This document shows, piece by piece, positions 24,970 through 35,852 of a stretch of DNA of 64,000 bases. Position 1 is the stretch's first letter; each line of letters starts with the position of its first letter. The notes below the pieces were generated by a model, which was given only the letters and a program-made list of their open reading frames with translations, had not been told where the DNA came from and ran no database searches. Source of the DNA: CAYWWM01 sp965198025 (lineage in GTDB: Bacteria; Acidobacteriota; Terriglobia; 2-12-FULL-54-10); contig OZ240237.1 in the NCBI GenBank assembly GCA_965198025.1, positions 2,976,001 to 3,040,000 on the forward strand, written 5' to 3'. The position numbers and the translations under genes are program-made.

Positions 24970-25004
24970 TGCATAAATATTCATATACATGAATATTTAC
25001 ACAT
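24970..25004 (-). promoter_or_regulatory. Paired ARG-box-like operators upstream of argF
   Basis: Two inverted 17-18 bp sites abut each other. Read on the minus strand, the left site (24970-24986) contains TGAATATTTATGCA; read on the plus strand, the right site (24987-25004) contains TGAATATTTACACA. The known ARG box is TGAATwwwwATTCA, so these match at most positions. Together they form an AT-rich palindrome centred on ATATAC in otherwise GC-rich DNA. A TTGACA at 25016-25021 (minus strand) sits 16 bases before TAAATA, so the operators cover the -10 element. Confidence 0.8.
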
Positions 25005-25015
25005 CCATGCGCACC

Positions 25016-25021
25016 TGTCAA
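25016..25021 (-). promoter_or_regulatory. Putative -35 element of the argF promoter
   Basis: The minus strand reads TTGACA here, followed after 16 bases by TAAATA at the edge of the ARG-box region. This is a plausible sigma-70 type promoter for the argF unit, though the -10 is a partial match. Confidence 0.6.
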
Positions 25022-25111
25022 CCGTTTCTCGGAAACCGTATTGAAGGGAGGCTGCGCCCCTACCGTTAACCCGTCGGGGCACAGCCGCCGTGCTTCTTGC
25101 GAACGGCCCTG

Positions 25112-25417
25112 CTATCTCTTCCTGGCGGGCACGATCGCGTCCTTTGCAGCCTTGGCGACGCGGAACTTCACGACCGTCTTCGCCGGAATCTTGATCGCCT
25201 CGCCCGTCGCCGGGTTCCGGCCCATGCGCGCTTTCCGGCTTGATTTCACGAGCCGCCCGATGCCGGGAAGCACGAAGACCCCGTTCTTCTTCGTCTCCGC
25301 CAGAGCGACCTTCGCCAGTGCCTCCAGGAACCCACGCGCCGCCTTGTTGCTGGTATCACACTTGCCGGCCAGATGCCGGACCAACTGCGCTTGTGTCATC
25401 CTTCTTCCCGCTGCCAT
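25112..25417 (-). CDS. HU-family DNA-binding protein
   Basis: A 101-residue basic protein with AAGGAGGG before the ATG. The HU/IHF dimerisation helices come first (MTQAQLVRHLAGKCDTSNKAARGFLEAL). The beta-arm signature follows: GIGRLVKSSRKARMGRNPATGEAIKIPAKTVV with the GRNPxTG motif, ending FRVAKAAKDAI. It compacts and bends DNA as a nucleoid protein. It is a single gene between argF and serA. Confidence 0.92.
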   Translation of the reverse strand: MAAGRRMTQAQLVRHLAGKCDTSNKAARGFLEALAKVALAETKKNGVFVLPGIGRLVKSSRKARMGRNPATGEAIKIPAKTVVKFRVAKAAKDAIVPARKR

Positions 25418-25556
25418 AGCCCTCCTTACCCCAAAGAAAAGTCGGCATAGTATACACCGCCCACCGAATGAAGTTGTCCTGATTTTTCGTTCTCGTCTTC
25501 ATTCTCTCTTGCCATTCAGCACGGCTCCGAGCCGTCCTCGAGACTTTGCCTTGCTC

Positions 25557-27158
25557 CTAATCCAGATGGACCATCCTTACAAAGCGCAACGCCGAGGCAC
25601 GTCCCAGTTGCTTCACCACCGCCAGCGGAACTTTTCCGTCCACCTGGACCACGGCCACCGCTTCCACCGGCCCCTTGGCTTTCTTGCCCCGGCCGGGACG
25701 TTCCCTCCCCAACGAAAAGTTGGCGATGTTGAGCCCATGACGTCCCAGGATCGTGCCGATCTTGCCTACGACTCCGGGCACGTCGAGGTTCTTGAACACC
25801 ACCAAGTTCCCTTCAAGCGGCGATTCGATGTCAATGCCGTCAAGCGCCAGCAGGCGCGGCTCGGTGCCGTGCAACACGGTTCCCTCGGCTGTCGCTTCGC
25901 TGCCGTTTGACCGCACGGTAACGCAGATCGAGTCGGTGGCCTGCATCCGCTGACTGCGCGACTCCTCGATGCGGATGCCGCGCTCCTCGGCAATGGCGAC
26001 CGCGTTGACGATGTTGGCCTTCTCCGCCAGGACGAAGTTGAGCAAGCCTTGCAACACCGAGTTCCGAACCAAGTTGGTGTTCATCTGTGCCAGCTTGCCT
26101 GCATATCGGATCACCACGACCGCCGGTCCTGCCGCCGCAATCTGCGCCAGGAACAGTCCCAGCCGCTCGGCGAGTTCCAGATAGGGCCGCAGCCCACGGT
26201 ACTCCTCGACCGAAATCGAGGGCACGTTGACGGCGTTTTGAATCACGGAGTGCTTCAAATAGTCTCGTACCTGTTCGGCGATCCGCACACCGACGATCTC
26301 CTGCGCCTCTGCCGTCGAGCCTGCGATGTGGGGTGTCAGGACGGCTTGCGGCAACACAGCCAACGGGGAATTGCGCGGCGGCTCCTGCGCGAATACGTCC
26401 AGCGCCGCCCCAGCCACGAGCCCGCTGTGGATTGCGTCTGCCAGGGCTTCCTCGTCCACCAGTTCACCGCGCGCGCAGTTGACGATCCGCACGCCTTTCT
26501 TGGCGCGCCGCAGAAAATTTTTCCCGACGATGCCATGCGTCTCCGAGGTAAGCGGGAGATGCAAACTCAAATAGTCGGCACGAGCCAGCAGGTCGTCGAG
26601 CGAAACCAGCGACACATTCAGGTCGCTCGCCACAAACGACGGCACATACGGGTCGTAGGCGATGATCTCGAGCTCCAGGGCCCGAGCACGCTTGACCAGT
26701 TCGACGCCGATGCGCCCCAGTCCCAGAATACCCAGCACCTTTCCCCGCAGCTCCCAACCTTGGAAGAGCTTCTTCTCCCAGCGGCCCGCATGCATGGATT
26801 CATTCGCCTGCGGGATCGAGCGTGCCATCGCCAGCATCAGCGCCAGGGTGTGCTCGGCCACGCTCACCGAATTGCCTCCCGGCGTGTTCATCACCAGCAC
26901 GCCTTTCTTGGTGGCGGTCTCGATGTCCACATTGTCGACGCCGATGCCGGCCCGCCCGATCACCCGCAAGCGCGGCGCACACTCCAGCAACTCGGCGTTC
27001 GCTTGCACGGCGCTCCGCACAATCAGCGCCGTGGCGTTGCGCAGTTCCGGCAGCAGCTTCTCGCGTCCCGGCTCCGTCTCCACTACCTGCCACTTCGGCT
27101 CGGCTCGCAGCAACTCGACGCCTTTGCGGGAAATCTTTTCGGCAACGACGATCTTCAT
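25557..27158 (-). CDS. serA: D-3-phosphoglycerate dehydrogenase (long form with ACT domain)
   Basis: The start at 27158 is chosen because AAGGGAG precedes it and MKIVVAEKISRKGVELL is the family N-terminus; 25 extra codons upstream are unsupported. The protein has 533 residues: a split substrate domain, the NAD-binding motif GKVLGILGLGRIGVELV, catalytic region HIAGSTAEAQ, an intervening ASB domain and a C-terminal ACT domain (VVFKNLDVPGVVGKIGTILGRHGLNI). It performs the first step of serine synthesis from 3-phosphoglycerate. The ACT domain suggests serine feedback. It is transcribed alone. Confidence 0.94.
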   Translation of the reverse strand: MKIVVAEKISRKGVELLRAEPKWQVVETEPGREKLLPELRNATALIVRSAVQANAELLECAPRLRVIGRAGIGVDNVDIETATKKGVLVMNTPGGNSVSVAEHTLALMLAMARSIPQANESMHAGRWEKKLFQGWELRGKVLGILGLGRIGVELVKRARALELEIIAYDPYVPSFVASDLNVSLVSLDDLLARADYLSLHLPLTSETHGIVGKNFLRRAKKGVRIVNCARGELVDEEALADAIHSGLVAGAALDVFAQEPPRNSPLAVLPQAVLTPHIAGSTAEAQEIVGVRIAEQVRDYLKHSVIQNAVNVPSISVEEYRGLRPYLELAERLGLFLAQIAAAGPAVVVIRYAGKLAQMNTNLVRNSVLQGLLNFVLAEKANIVNAVAIAEERGIRIEESRSQRMQATDSICVTVRSNGSEATAEGTVLHGTEPRLLALDGIDIESPLEGNLVVFKNLDVPGVVGKIGTILGRHGLNIANFSLGRERPGRGKKAKGPVEAVAVVQVDGKVPLAVVKQLGRASALRFVRMVHLD

Positions 27159-27326
27159 ACGCCCCGCTCCCTTCTCCCCTGCCTTTCGGGCATGCAAAGC
27201 CGAACCGCACGGCAGAAGGCCGTTGAGAAACAAATGATATTAGGGCAGCCACGCCGCAATGTCAAAACTGAGCCGTCACGCAAGAGATATGGATACACTC
27301 GGCGCGAAAAAACCCGGCGGCAAGTC

Positions 27327-27356
27327 TTGGGAGCTGCGAACAAGAACATCTATAAT
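27327..27356 (+). promoter_or_regulatory. Sigma-70-like promoter of the MBL hydrolase gene
   Basis: TTGGGA (27327-27332) and a perfect TATAAT (27351-27356) are 18 bases apart. The MBL gene starts 39 bases after the -10, with AAGGAG before its ATG. Confidence 0.65.
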
Positions 27357-27394
27357 GACCCGGCTGCCACTCCGGCAGCCCAGGAAGGAGTCCA

Positions 27395-28042
27395 ATGCTG
27401 TTCCGACAGATTCGAGCAGAGGGCGATCGCAACTTCGCGTACCTGATTGGCGATGAGAGCGCCAAGGAAGGCGCCATCGTGGACGCTTCCTACGCTCCTG
27501 AACAAGTGTTGCACGAAGCCCGGGCTCAAGCACTTCGCGTGCGCTACGTCATTAGCACGCACTCGCACCCCGACCACGTCGCCGGCAACGATTACCTGCT
27601 GGAACGAACCGAAGCCCTTGAGGTCATGCACGAACTCTCTCCGCGCGTCTGCCGCCGGATGGTCCAGGACAATGAAGAACTGGAGCTGGGCAGCTTGCGG
27701 CTGCGGTTCCTCCACACGCCCGGACATATCCCGGACCACGTTTGCGTTCTGACCGAAGGAAAGCTTCTGACCGGCGACATCCTTTTCGTCGGCAAGATCG
27801 GCGGCACGGGGTCTCGCTTCCCCGGCAGCGACCCTCGCCAGCAGTGGGACAGCCTGCAGCGGCTCCTGAAGCTCGACCCGGCCACCGAAGTCTGGCCCGG
27901 CCACGACTACGGCACGACGCCTTCCTCCACCATCGGCCGCGAGGCTGCAGGCAACCCGTTCCTGCTCTGCAAGACCTTCGAAGAATTCGTCCACCTCAAA
28001 GCAAACTGGGCCGAATACAAGAAGCTCCACAACATCCGCTGA
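27395..28042 (+). CDS. MBL-fold hydrolase, glyoxalase II / persulfide dioxygenase-like
   Basis: A 215-residue metallo-beta-lactamase-fold protein. The metal motif is STHSHPDHVAGN; the third ligand is in FLHTPGHIPDHVCV, the bridging aspartate in LLTGDILFVGKIGG, and a last histidine in EVWPGHDYGTTPSSTI. The string from GDILF to GHDYG follows the glyoxalase II/ETHE1 group, which hydrolyses acyl-glutathione thioesters or oxidises persulfides. AAGGAG precedes the ATG. It is a single gene with a good promoter. Confidence 0.9.
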   Translation: MLFRQIRAEGDRNFAYLIGDESAKEGAIVDASYAPEQVLHEARAQALRVRYVISTHSHPDHVAGNDYLLERTEALEVMHELSPRVCRRMVQDNEELELGSLRLRFLHTPGHIPDHVCVLTEGKLLTGDILFVGKIGGTGSRFPGSDPRQQWDSLQRLLKLDPATEVWPGHDYGTTPSSTIGREAAGNPFLLCKTFEEFVHLKANWAEYKKLHNIR

Positions 28043-28090
28043 CCCCATCAACCGAGTCCTTTATGTCGATCCACCTCGCTGGTGGCAAAG

Positions 28091-28099
28091 TGCTATAAT
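28091..28099 (+). promoter_or_regulatory. Extended -10 promoter of the double VOC gene
   Basis: TGCTATAAT forms an extended -10 (TGn followed by TATAAT). No good -35 is visible, as often for extended -10 promoters. The gene start at 28146 lies 46 bases further. Confidence 0.6.
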
Positions 28100-28145
28100 C
28101 GCCCCCATCATGAGTTCGCTCATCCCACCACGAACGGGAGCTAGC

Positions 28146-29201
28146 ATGGAACAAGTCACCCGCAGAAGCTTCCTGGTTTCAGTCCCAGCCCTGGCTGCGG
28201 CGTTGCCGACTGCTATTCAGGCGATGGCGCAATCCGGAAAACGCTCGATTCCGCTGCTCGCCATCAACCACGTGACGCTGACGGTCCGCGACCCCCGGCG
28301 CTCGATCGAGTTCTATCAAGGACTCTTCGGCATGCCGATCCAATCCCGGCAAGGGAGTTCCGTTTTTCTGCGGATCGGCTCCGGGCCCCAATTCCTGGGC
28401 ATCAGCGGCACTCCCGCTCCTCCCCGCGTCACGCACTTCTGCGTGACCACGGCTGAGTTCGACGTAAACCGGATCATGGAAGTACTCACCGAGCATGGAG
28501 TCGAGAGGATCGAGTCTTCCGCTTCGGGCAGCGCCGCCGATCTCGTCCCGCTCAAGGCCTGGGTGCGGCACCGTCGCGAAGATTTGGGTGGCTCAGCGGA
28601 AGGGACCGCCGAGCTGCATTTCACCGACCCGGAGGGGATTGTGGCGCAGATTCAGGACGCCGACTACTGCGGCGGCGCGGGCCCTTTGGGGGGCTCGTGT
28701 CTGGGGACACCCGAGCCTGCTCCTACCAAGGGCCTGCTGGCGTTGCAGGACTACAATCACATCACGCTCGGCGTTTTGAATCAGCAGCGCGAGCGCGCGT
28801 TCTATCGCGCGTTGTTCGGACTTCCGACCAACGCCAGCCAAGGCGGCTCGGAAAGTCTCAAGATCGGCTCCGGCGGCCACTTTCTGGCCGTGGGCACCAC
28901 CACCGCCAACGGCGGCACGCCGGGGTCGCCCAACATCGCCCATGTCTGCTTCACTACAGAGAACTTCGATCTCGACCGTGTCCGAAGAGCGCTCACCGAA
29001 TACGGCCTGAAGCCTGGAGAACGTACCACAGGTGCAGCCCCGCCGCTGACACACTACGTGAGCCTGCGCATGCCGGACCGCGGTGGCGCGCCGGGCGGAA
29101 CGCCGGAGCTTTACTTCACCGATCCCGACGGCCTCGTCATGCAGATTCAGGACACGAGCTATTGCGGCGGCGCCGGGTATCTTGGCAACGTCTGCCCCTG
29201 A
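28146..29201 (+). CDS. Tat-exported protein with two VOC (glyoxalase-fold) domains
   Basis: ATG 28146 is preferred over 28110 because GGGAGC precedes it and it begins MEQVTRRSFLVSVPALAAAL, a twin-arginine signal peptide. The mature part contains two repeated vicinal-oxygen-chelate domains: NHVTLTVRDPRRSIEFYQGLFGMP...AQIQDADYCGGAGPLGGSC and NHITLGVLNQQRERAFYRALFGLP...MQIQDTSYCGGAGYLGNVC. Each half ends with ELHFTDPEG or ELYFTDPDG, which should supply a metal ligand. The Tat signal implies a cofactor or metal loaded before export. The role is unknown; dioxygenases and glyoxalases share this fold. Confidence 0.85.
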   Translation: MEQVTRRSFLVSVPALAAALPTAIQAMAQSGKRSIPLLAINHVTLTVRDPRRSIEFYQGLFGMPIQSRQGSSVFLRIGSGPQFLGISGTPAPPRVTHFCVTTAEFDVNRIMEVLTEHGVERIESSASGSAADLVPLKAWVRHRREDLGGSAEGTAELHFTDPEGIVAQIQDADYCGGAGPLGGSCLGTPEPAPTKGLLALQDYNHITLGVLNQQRERAFYRALFGLPTNASQGGSESLKIGSGGHFLAVGTTTANGGTPGSPNIAHVCFTTENFDLDRVRRALTEYGLKPGERTTGAAPPLTHYVSLRMPDRGGAPGGTPELYFTDPDGLVMQIQDTSYCGGAGYLGNVCP

Positions 29202-29249
29202 GCATGTCATTTGTGGGCTTGTTTTTTTCTACCAGCAAGGAGGTGGCTG

Positions 29250-30389
29250 ATGAAACCCAGCAGTAAACCTCGGATTCTGTTCGAAACCGCCCTGGTTTTC
29301 GCTATTGCAATGGCCGCGATATTCCATTATCAGAGTCCCGTCCGCGCCCAGAACGGTGACGCTCAGGCCGGAATCCCAAAGTTCGAACCCGACCCCTACT
29401 GGCCGAAGCTGCTTCCGAACCAGTACATGCTCGGCCAGGTCGGTGGCATCTATGTGGACTCGCGCGATCACATCTGGGTCGCCAGCCGCCCGCGAACTCT
29501 CGACAACCACGATCAGTACGCCGCGCTCAACCAAGCCGACTGTTGTATCCCCGCCCCGCCGGTCATCGAGTTCGACCCAGAGGGGAACTTCGTCCAAGGG
29601 TGGGGCGGCCCGGATTGGACGCCCGGCTGGCCCGACAACGAGCACGGCATGTTCGTCGACCACAACGGCAACGTCTGGATCGGTGGGAACTCCACGGGAA
29701 AAGACACCAACATTCTTAAGTTCTCGAAGAACGGCCAACTCCTCCTCCAAATCGGCCGCAAAGGGACCACGGGCGGCAACGGCGACACCGCCAACCTCAA
29801 CCGGCCGGCCGGAATCCATGTCTATCCGCAGACAAATGAGGTCTTCGTAGCCGACGGCTACGGCAACCGCCGCATCATCGTCTTCGACGCCGACACCGGG
29901 ACCTACAAACGCCACTGGGGCGCCTACGGCAAGGCCCCCGACGACAGTGTCCCGCGGGAGCGCACCTATCAGGGCCCCGGCCCCACGCAGTTCAACACCG
30001 TGCACGCCGTCCGCGTCTCGCGCGACGGCCTGATCTACGTCGGCGACCGCGCCAATAACCGCATCCAGGTCTTCCAGCTCGACGGCACGTTCCTCAAGGA
30101 AGGCTACATCGAGCGACAAACCAGTGCCCCAGAAGGCACCGCCTTCGACATCGCTTTTTCCGCCGACCCCCAGCAGCGCTTTATCTACGTGCCCGACGGC
30201 ACAAACAAAAAAGTCCAGATCCTCGACCGCGACACGCTCGAAGTGCTCGGCTATTTCGGCGGCCACGGCGGCCACGGTGTTGGCCAGTTCTTCCACATCC
30301 ACTCGATCGCCACGGATTCCAAAGGCAATATCTACCTCGGCGAGTCGGCCGGCATGCGCGTCATGCGTTGGAACTACATGGGAATGTAA
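29250..30389 (+). CDS. Exported NHL-repeat beta-propeller protein
   Basis: The start at 29250 has AAGGAGG 7 bases before it and gives a 379-residue protein with an N-terminal signal (ILFETALVFAIAMAAI). NHL blades are visible as IYVDSRDHIWVASRPR, MFVDHNGNVWIGGN, IHVYPQTNEVFVADGYGNRRIIVFD, VRVSRDGLIYVGDRANNRIQVF and IATDSKGNIYLGES. The layout resembles the peptidyl-alpha-hydroxyglycine lyase-like propellers and the broken gene at 861. It follows the VOC gene by 48 bases, so the two may be co-transcribed. The substrate is unknown. Confidence 0.87.
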   Translation: MKPSSKPRILFETALVFAIAMAAIFHYQSPVRAQNGDAQAGIPKFEPDPYWPKLLPNQYMLGQVGGIYVDSRDHIWVASRPRTLDNHDQYAALNQADCCIPAPPVIEFDPEGNFVQGWGGPDWTPGWPDNEHGMFVDHNGNVWIGGNSTGKDTNILKFSKNGQLLLQIGRKGTTGGNGDTANLNRPAGIHVYPQTNEVFVADGYGNRRIIVFDADTGTYKRHWGAYGKAPDDSVPRERTYQGPGPTQFNTVHAVRVSRDGLIYVGDRANNRIQVFQLDGTFLKEGYIERQTSAPEGTAFDIAFSADPQQRFIYVPDGTNKKVQILDRDTLEVLGYFGGHGGHGVGQFFHIHSIATDSKGNIYLGESAGMRVMRWNYMGM

Positions 30390-30428
30390 GCACCGGCCGC
30401 CGTCGGGGACAACGGCAACGGGTTTGTG

Positions 30429-30923
30429 ATGGAAGCTCAGGTCCGAAAAGCGACCGTTGACGACGCAGAGCAAGTCTCAGCGGTTCTGAATTCCGTGATC
30501 GCAGAGGGAGTGCTCACGCTGTTCGACAGGCCGTTTTCAGTGGAGGAAGAAAGAACCTTCATCTCGGCGTTGGGCACTAGAAGCGCTCTCTATGTCGCCG
30601 AACTTGAGAGCCGGATCTTGGGCGTGCAGTCGATCGATCTTTATTCTAACCTCAGCCAATCGACAAGCCACGTAGCCACAATGGGAACTTGGCTGCGCGG
30701 TGACGCGCGCGGACACGGTATCGGGCAGCTCCTGGCAATGGAATCATTCCGATTCGCCAGGAGCAACGGATATGCAAAGATCGTCATTCATGTCCTGGCG
30801 GGGAACCAACGGGCGCTTCGCTTCTACCGGCGTCTGGGGTTCAGCGACATCGGTGTGGCGCGGCAGCATGTCCGTCTGAGAGGCACGTCCCACGATGAGG
30901 TGTACCTCGAAAAGCTGCTGTAG
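30429..30923 (+). CDS. GNAT-family N-acetyltransferase
   Basis: A 164-residue acetyltransferase. The acetyl-CoA binding motif is WLRGDARGHGIGQLLAMESFRFAR, followed by IVIHVLAGNQRALRFYRRLGFSDIG, typical of motifs A and B. Substrate is not predictable; amino acids, small amines or protein N-termini are all acetylated by this superfamily. The start at 30429 has no strong ribosome binding site. It follows the NHL gene by 39 bases. Confidence 0.85.
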   Translation: MEAQVRKATVDDAEQVSAVLNSVIAEGVLTLFDRPFSVEEERTFISALGTRSALYVAELESRILGVQSIDLYSNLSQSTSHVATMGTWLRGDARGHGIGQLLAMESFRFARSNGYAKIVIHVLAGNQRALRFYRRLGFSDIGVARQHVRLRGTSHDEVYLEKLL

Positions 30924-30992
30924 AGACGGACGGCGCAGCCGTTTCATTGCAGTTCCCCTTGACATTCGGACCAAGCCGTGCGAGACTATTTT

Positions 30993-31021
30993 TTCTTGGG
31001 AATAAGAATCATTCCTATTCT
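30993..31021 (+). promoter_or_regulatory. Promoter with Fur/PerR-type palindromic operator
   Basis: A 21-bp inverted repeat occupies 31000-31020: GAATAAGAAT, one central C, then ATTCCTATTC (9 of 10 positions pair). It resembles Fur-family boxes in size and AT content. It overlaps a possible promoter, TTCTTG (30993-30998) and TATTCT (31016-31021), 17 bases apart. A TTGACA at 30959-30964 is a second -35 candidate. The Fur-family gene starts 24 bases downstream, so autoregulation is likely. Confidence 0.75.
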
Positions 31022-31044
31022 TGATAGCTAGGAAAGGCAAACCG

Positions 31045-31524
31045 ATGCCTGAGATTCGCGGGACAGCCCGCCGGAGCCGCCAGCGCCGTCTGGTCTATGA
31101 GATCGTCGAGCGGAGTCACAAGCATCCGACCGCTCACCAGGTGTTTGCCCAGGCCCGGCGCAGCATTCCGGCAATCAGCCTGGGTACGGTCTACCGCAAT
31201 CTCCGCCAGCTCGCTGACGAGGGCCATGTGCGGGAGAACAAGATCGGCAGCGAGCCGGCCCGCTTTGAAGTCCCCCGCCGGAGGCACTATCACATCTGGT
31301 GCATCGAGTGCGGACAGCTCGAGGACCTGACCCTGCCCTACCAGGATGCGCTTGACCGCAAGGCGCAGCGGCTCGTCCGCTACCGCCTGGAAGAGCACCG
31401 CATGGAGTTTTTCGGCGTCTGCCCGAAGTGCGCCCGGCAACCTCGGATCGGCGGGCCGGCCAAATCGCAACCCAGAAAGCAATCCCAAAGATCTCAGAGG
31501 AAGGGAAAACCACAGTTGGTATGA
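31045..31524 (+). CDS. Fur-family metalloregulator, probably PerR-like
   Basis: The start at 31045 (AGGAAAGG before it) gives a 159-residue regulator. The winged helix reads HPTAHQVFAQARRSIPAISLGTVYRNLRQLADEGHV. The dimer domain has FEVPRRRHYHIWC, and two CxxC pairs (WCIECG and VCPKCA) make the structural zinc site. The C-terminus is basic. katG and bfr follow, so it is most likely a peroxide or iron sensor controlling them. The palindrome at 31000-31020 is its likely binding site. PerR versus Fur cannot be decided by sequence alone. Confidence 0.88.
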   Translation: MPEIRGTARRSRQRRLVYEIVERSHKHPTAHQVFAQARRSIPAISLGTVYRNLRQLADEGHVRENKIGSEPARFEVPRRRHYHIWCIECGQLEDLTLPYQDALDRKAQRLVRYRLEEHRMEFFGVCPKCARQPRIGGPAKSQPRKQSQRSQRKGKPQLV

Positions 31525-31719
31525 CGGACCCATATCGAGCATCAAATCAGCACGGATTTCCGTTTTGGAAACGCGGCAGCAACCTCCTGCTGACCAGTGC
31601 CCTATCGATAATTTCTCCGGCATGGTTCGGCTGGGCTGCCTGAAGTTCATGCTCCGATGTTTTAGGCCGCTTCTAGCAGTTCATCGCAATTATTGACTAA
31701 TCTGAAGGAGGAAAAAGAC

Positions 31720-33903
<2,184 letters not shown>

Positions 33904-33992
33904 GCTCGGCGGGAAGCTGCCCGGCGACAGGAAGGCGTTCCACGACATCTCGGCCTGTCCGCTAATCACTAATCACTTCTTCAGGAGGACAT

Positions 33993-34469
33993 ATGAAAGG
34001 AAAAGAAAAAGTAATTGCTCACCTGCAGGAAGCGCTGCGGGCCGAGCTGACGGCCATCAGCCAGTATTTTCTCCACGCCGAAATGCAGGAGAACTGGGGC
34101 TACCACCGCCTCGGCGGGCTGATCAAGAAGCAGTCCATTGACGAGATGAAGCACGCCGAGCAGGTCATCGAGCGGATTCTCTTCCTCGATGGCAATCCCA
34201 AAATGGGCATGAGCCTCAAGCTGAGTCCCGGCCCGAACGTCAAGAAACAACTCGAGCGTGACCTCGCCCTCGAGATCGAGGCCGTGGCTCAGTACAATGC
34301 CGGGGTTCAGATCTGCGTCGCCGAGGGAGACAACACCTCTCGGGAGTTGTTCGAGCGGTTTCTGATCGACGAAGAGAAGCACATCGACTTCCTCGAAGCA
34401 CAATTGACCGTCATCGAGCAGGCCGGGCTGGAGAACTACCTCGTCCGGCAAATGGATGAAGTAAAGTAG
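33993..34469 (+). CDS. bfr: Bacterioferritin
   Basis: A 158-residue four-helix protein with AGGAGG before the ATG. All ferroxidase ligands are in place: Glu18, Glu51, His54, Glu94, Glu127 and His130. Met52, the haem ligand between subunits, is present in IDEMKHAEQV. It stores iron as a 24-mer and limits Fenton chemistry. Its position 89 bases behind katG, and the terminator following, suggest it ends the peroxide/iron unit. Confidence 0.95.
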   Translation: MKGKEKVIAHLQEALRAELTAISQYFLHAEMQENWGYHRLGGLIKKQSIDEMKHAEQVIERILFLDGNPKMGMSLKLSPGPNVKKQLERDLALEIEAVAQYNAGVQICVAEGDNTSRELFERFLIDEEKHIDFLEAQLTVIEQAGLENYLVRQMDEVK

Positions 34470-34484
34470 GCCGAAGACTCCATT

Positions 34485-34520
34485 GCCCGATCCCGCTGGC
34501 GGGATCGGGCTGTGCTTCAT
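34485..34520 (+). terminator. Strong hairpin after bfr
   Basis: GCCCGATCCCGC (34485-34496) pairs perfectly with GCGGGATCGGGC (34499-34510), leaving a tiny loop, so about 11 pairs can form. It is followed by TGTGCTTCATTTTG, a weak T-rich tail. A rho-independent terminator for the katG-bfr unit is the best reading. Confidence 0.75.
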
Positions 34521-34632
34521 TTTGTTGCGCCGGTCGAGTCGGGCCCGGCCCTTCTTTTGTCTCTCCGCCCAGTGATGTATCCTTAACAACCTACGCGTGG
34601 GTTGTCCGCGGGGCCCCCCGCGCGGGTCTTCT

Positions 34633-35805
34633 ATGCTTCGTTTCGCAACAGCCGGTGAATCACACGGACAGGGCCTGGTAGCCTGGCTCGCCGGGCTGCC
34701 GGCCGGAATCCCCATTGATCTTTCCCTTATCAACCGCGAATTGAAGCGCCGCCAGGAGGGCTACGGCCGCGGCGGGCGCATGAAAATCGAGAGCGACAAA
34801 GCCGAGATTCTCTCCGGAGTCCGCCGCAGCAAGACCACCGGCGCGCCTGTGGCCATGCTCATCGCCAACAAGGACTGGGTCAACTGGCAGGAAGCGCTCC
34901 CCGTCGAGGAGCAGGAGCAAACGCCCGAGAAGTACAAACCGCTGAATCCGCCGCGCCCCGGCCACGCCGATCTCGCCGGATGCTTGAAGTACAATTTCCA
35001 CGAGGCCCGCTACGTGCTCGAACGCGCCAGCGCCCGCGAAAGCGCGGCGCGCGTGGCAGCGGGGGGTCTCGCGAAGCTGCTTCTAGCGCAGTTCGGGGTC
35101 GAGGTCCTGAGCCACGTCATAGCTGTCGGCAGCGTCCATTCCCGCGTCGCGGCAACGTGGGAGCAAATCCAGGCTGTCTGCGCCAAGCAGAACACCCTGT
35201 TTCGCTGCGTCGATTCCGAAGCCGAAGTCCAGATGAAGGCGGCTGTCGACGGCGTGCTTCGCACCGGCGATTCGCTCGGCGGCATCTTTGAAGTCATTGC
35301 GCACGGCGTCCCGGCCGGCGTCGGCACCCACGCCAACTGGGACGAACGCCTGGACGGGCTTCTGGCGCAAGCCGTCATGTCGCTGCAGGCCGTCAAAGCC
35401 GTCGAGATTGGCACCGGCATCGAAAACGCCGTCTCGCTCGGATCGAACGTCCACGACCAGATTGACTACGACCACCAGGGGCAGCGATTCACGCGGCCTG
35501 AAAACCATGCCGGAGGCCTCGAAGGCGGCATCGCCAACGGCGAGGACATCGTCGTGCGGGGATATCTCAAGCCGATCTCCACGCTGCGCCGCCCGCTGCA
35601 ATCGGTCCACCTGGAAACCAAGGAGGCGGTCCAGGCCGCCTACGAGCGCTCCGACGTCTGCGTTGTTCCGGCGGCGGGTGTGGGGGCCGAGGCCATGGTC
35701 GCGCTCGTTGTGGCCCGCTCGTTCCTCGAAAAATTCGGCGGCGACTCGCTCGAGGAAACCCGCCGCAACTTCGACGGCTACCGCGAGCAAGTGCGGACTT
35801 TCTGA
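34633..35805 (+). CDS. aroC: Chorismate synthase
   Basis: The start at 34633 gives 390 residues beginning MLRFATAGESHGQGLVAWL, the family signature for FMN binding. Later motifs are RRQEGYGRGGRM, RPGHADLAG, ERASARESAARVAAG and TRPENHAGGLEGGIANGEDI. It removes phosphate from EPSP to make chorismate, the branch point to aromatic amino acids. It requires reduced FMN. It opens a run of housekeeping genes on the plus strand. The ribosome binding site is weak. Confidence 0.95.
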   Translation: MLRFATAGESHGQGLVAWLAGLPAGIPIDLSLINRELKRRQEGYGRGGRMKIESDKAEILSGVRRSKTTGAPVAMLIANKDWVNWQEALPVEEQEQTPEKYKPLNPPRPGHADLAGCLKYNFHEARYVLERASARESAARVAAGGLAKLLLAQFGVEVLSHVIAVGSVHSRVAATWEQIQAVCAKQNTLFRCVDSEAEVQMKAAVDGVLRTGDSLGGIFEVIAHGVPAGVGTHANWDERLDGLLAQAVMSLQAVKAVEIGTGIENAVSLGSNVHDQIDYDHQGQRFTRPENHAGGLEGGIANGEDIVVRGYLKPISTLRRPLQSVHLETKEAVQAAYERSDVCVVPAAGVGAEAMVALVVARSFLEKFGGDSLEETRRNFDGYREQVRTF

Positions 35806-35852
35806 GGCGGTTGCGGCGCCTCAGAGGGTTTTGCCCCGAAAGACAGCCTGCT

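Noticed and set aside
25112..25417. HU gene as an integration or phage marker
   Set aside because: It is an ordinary nucleoid protein gene with no integrase, attachment site or phage gene nearby.
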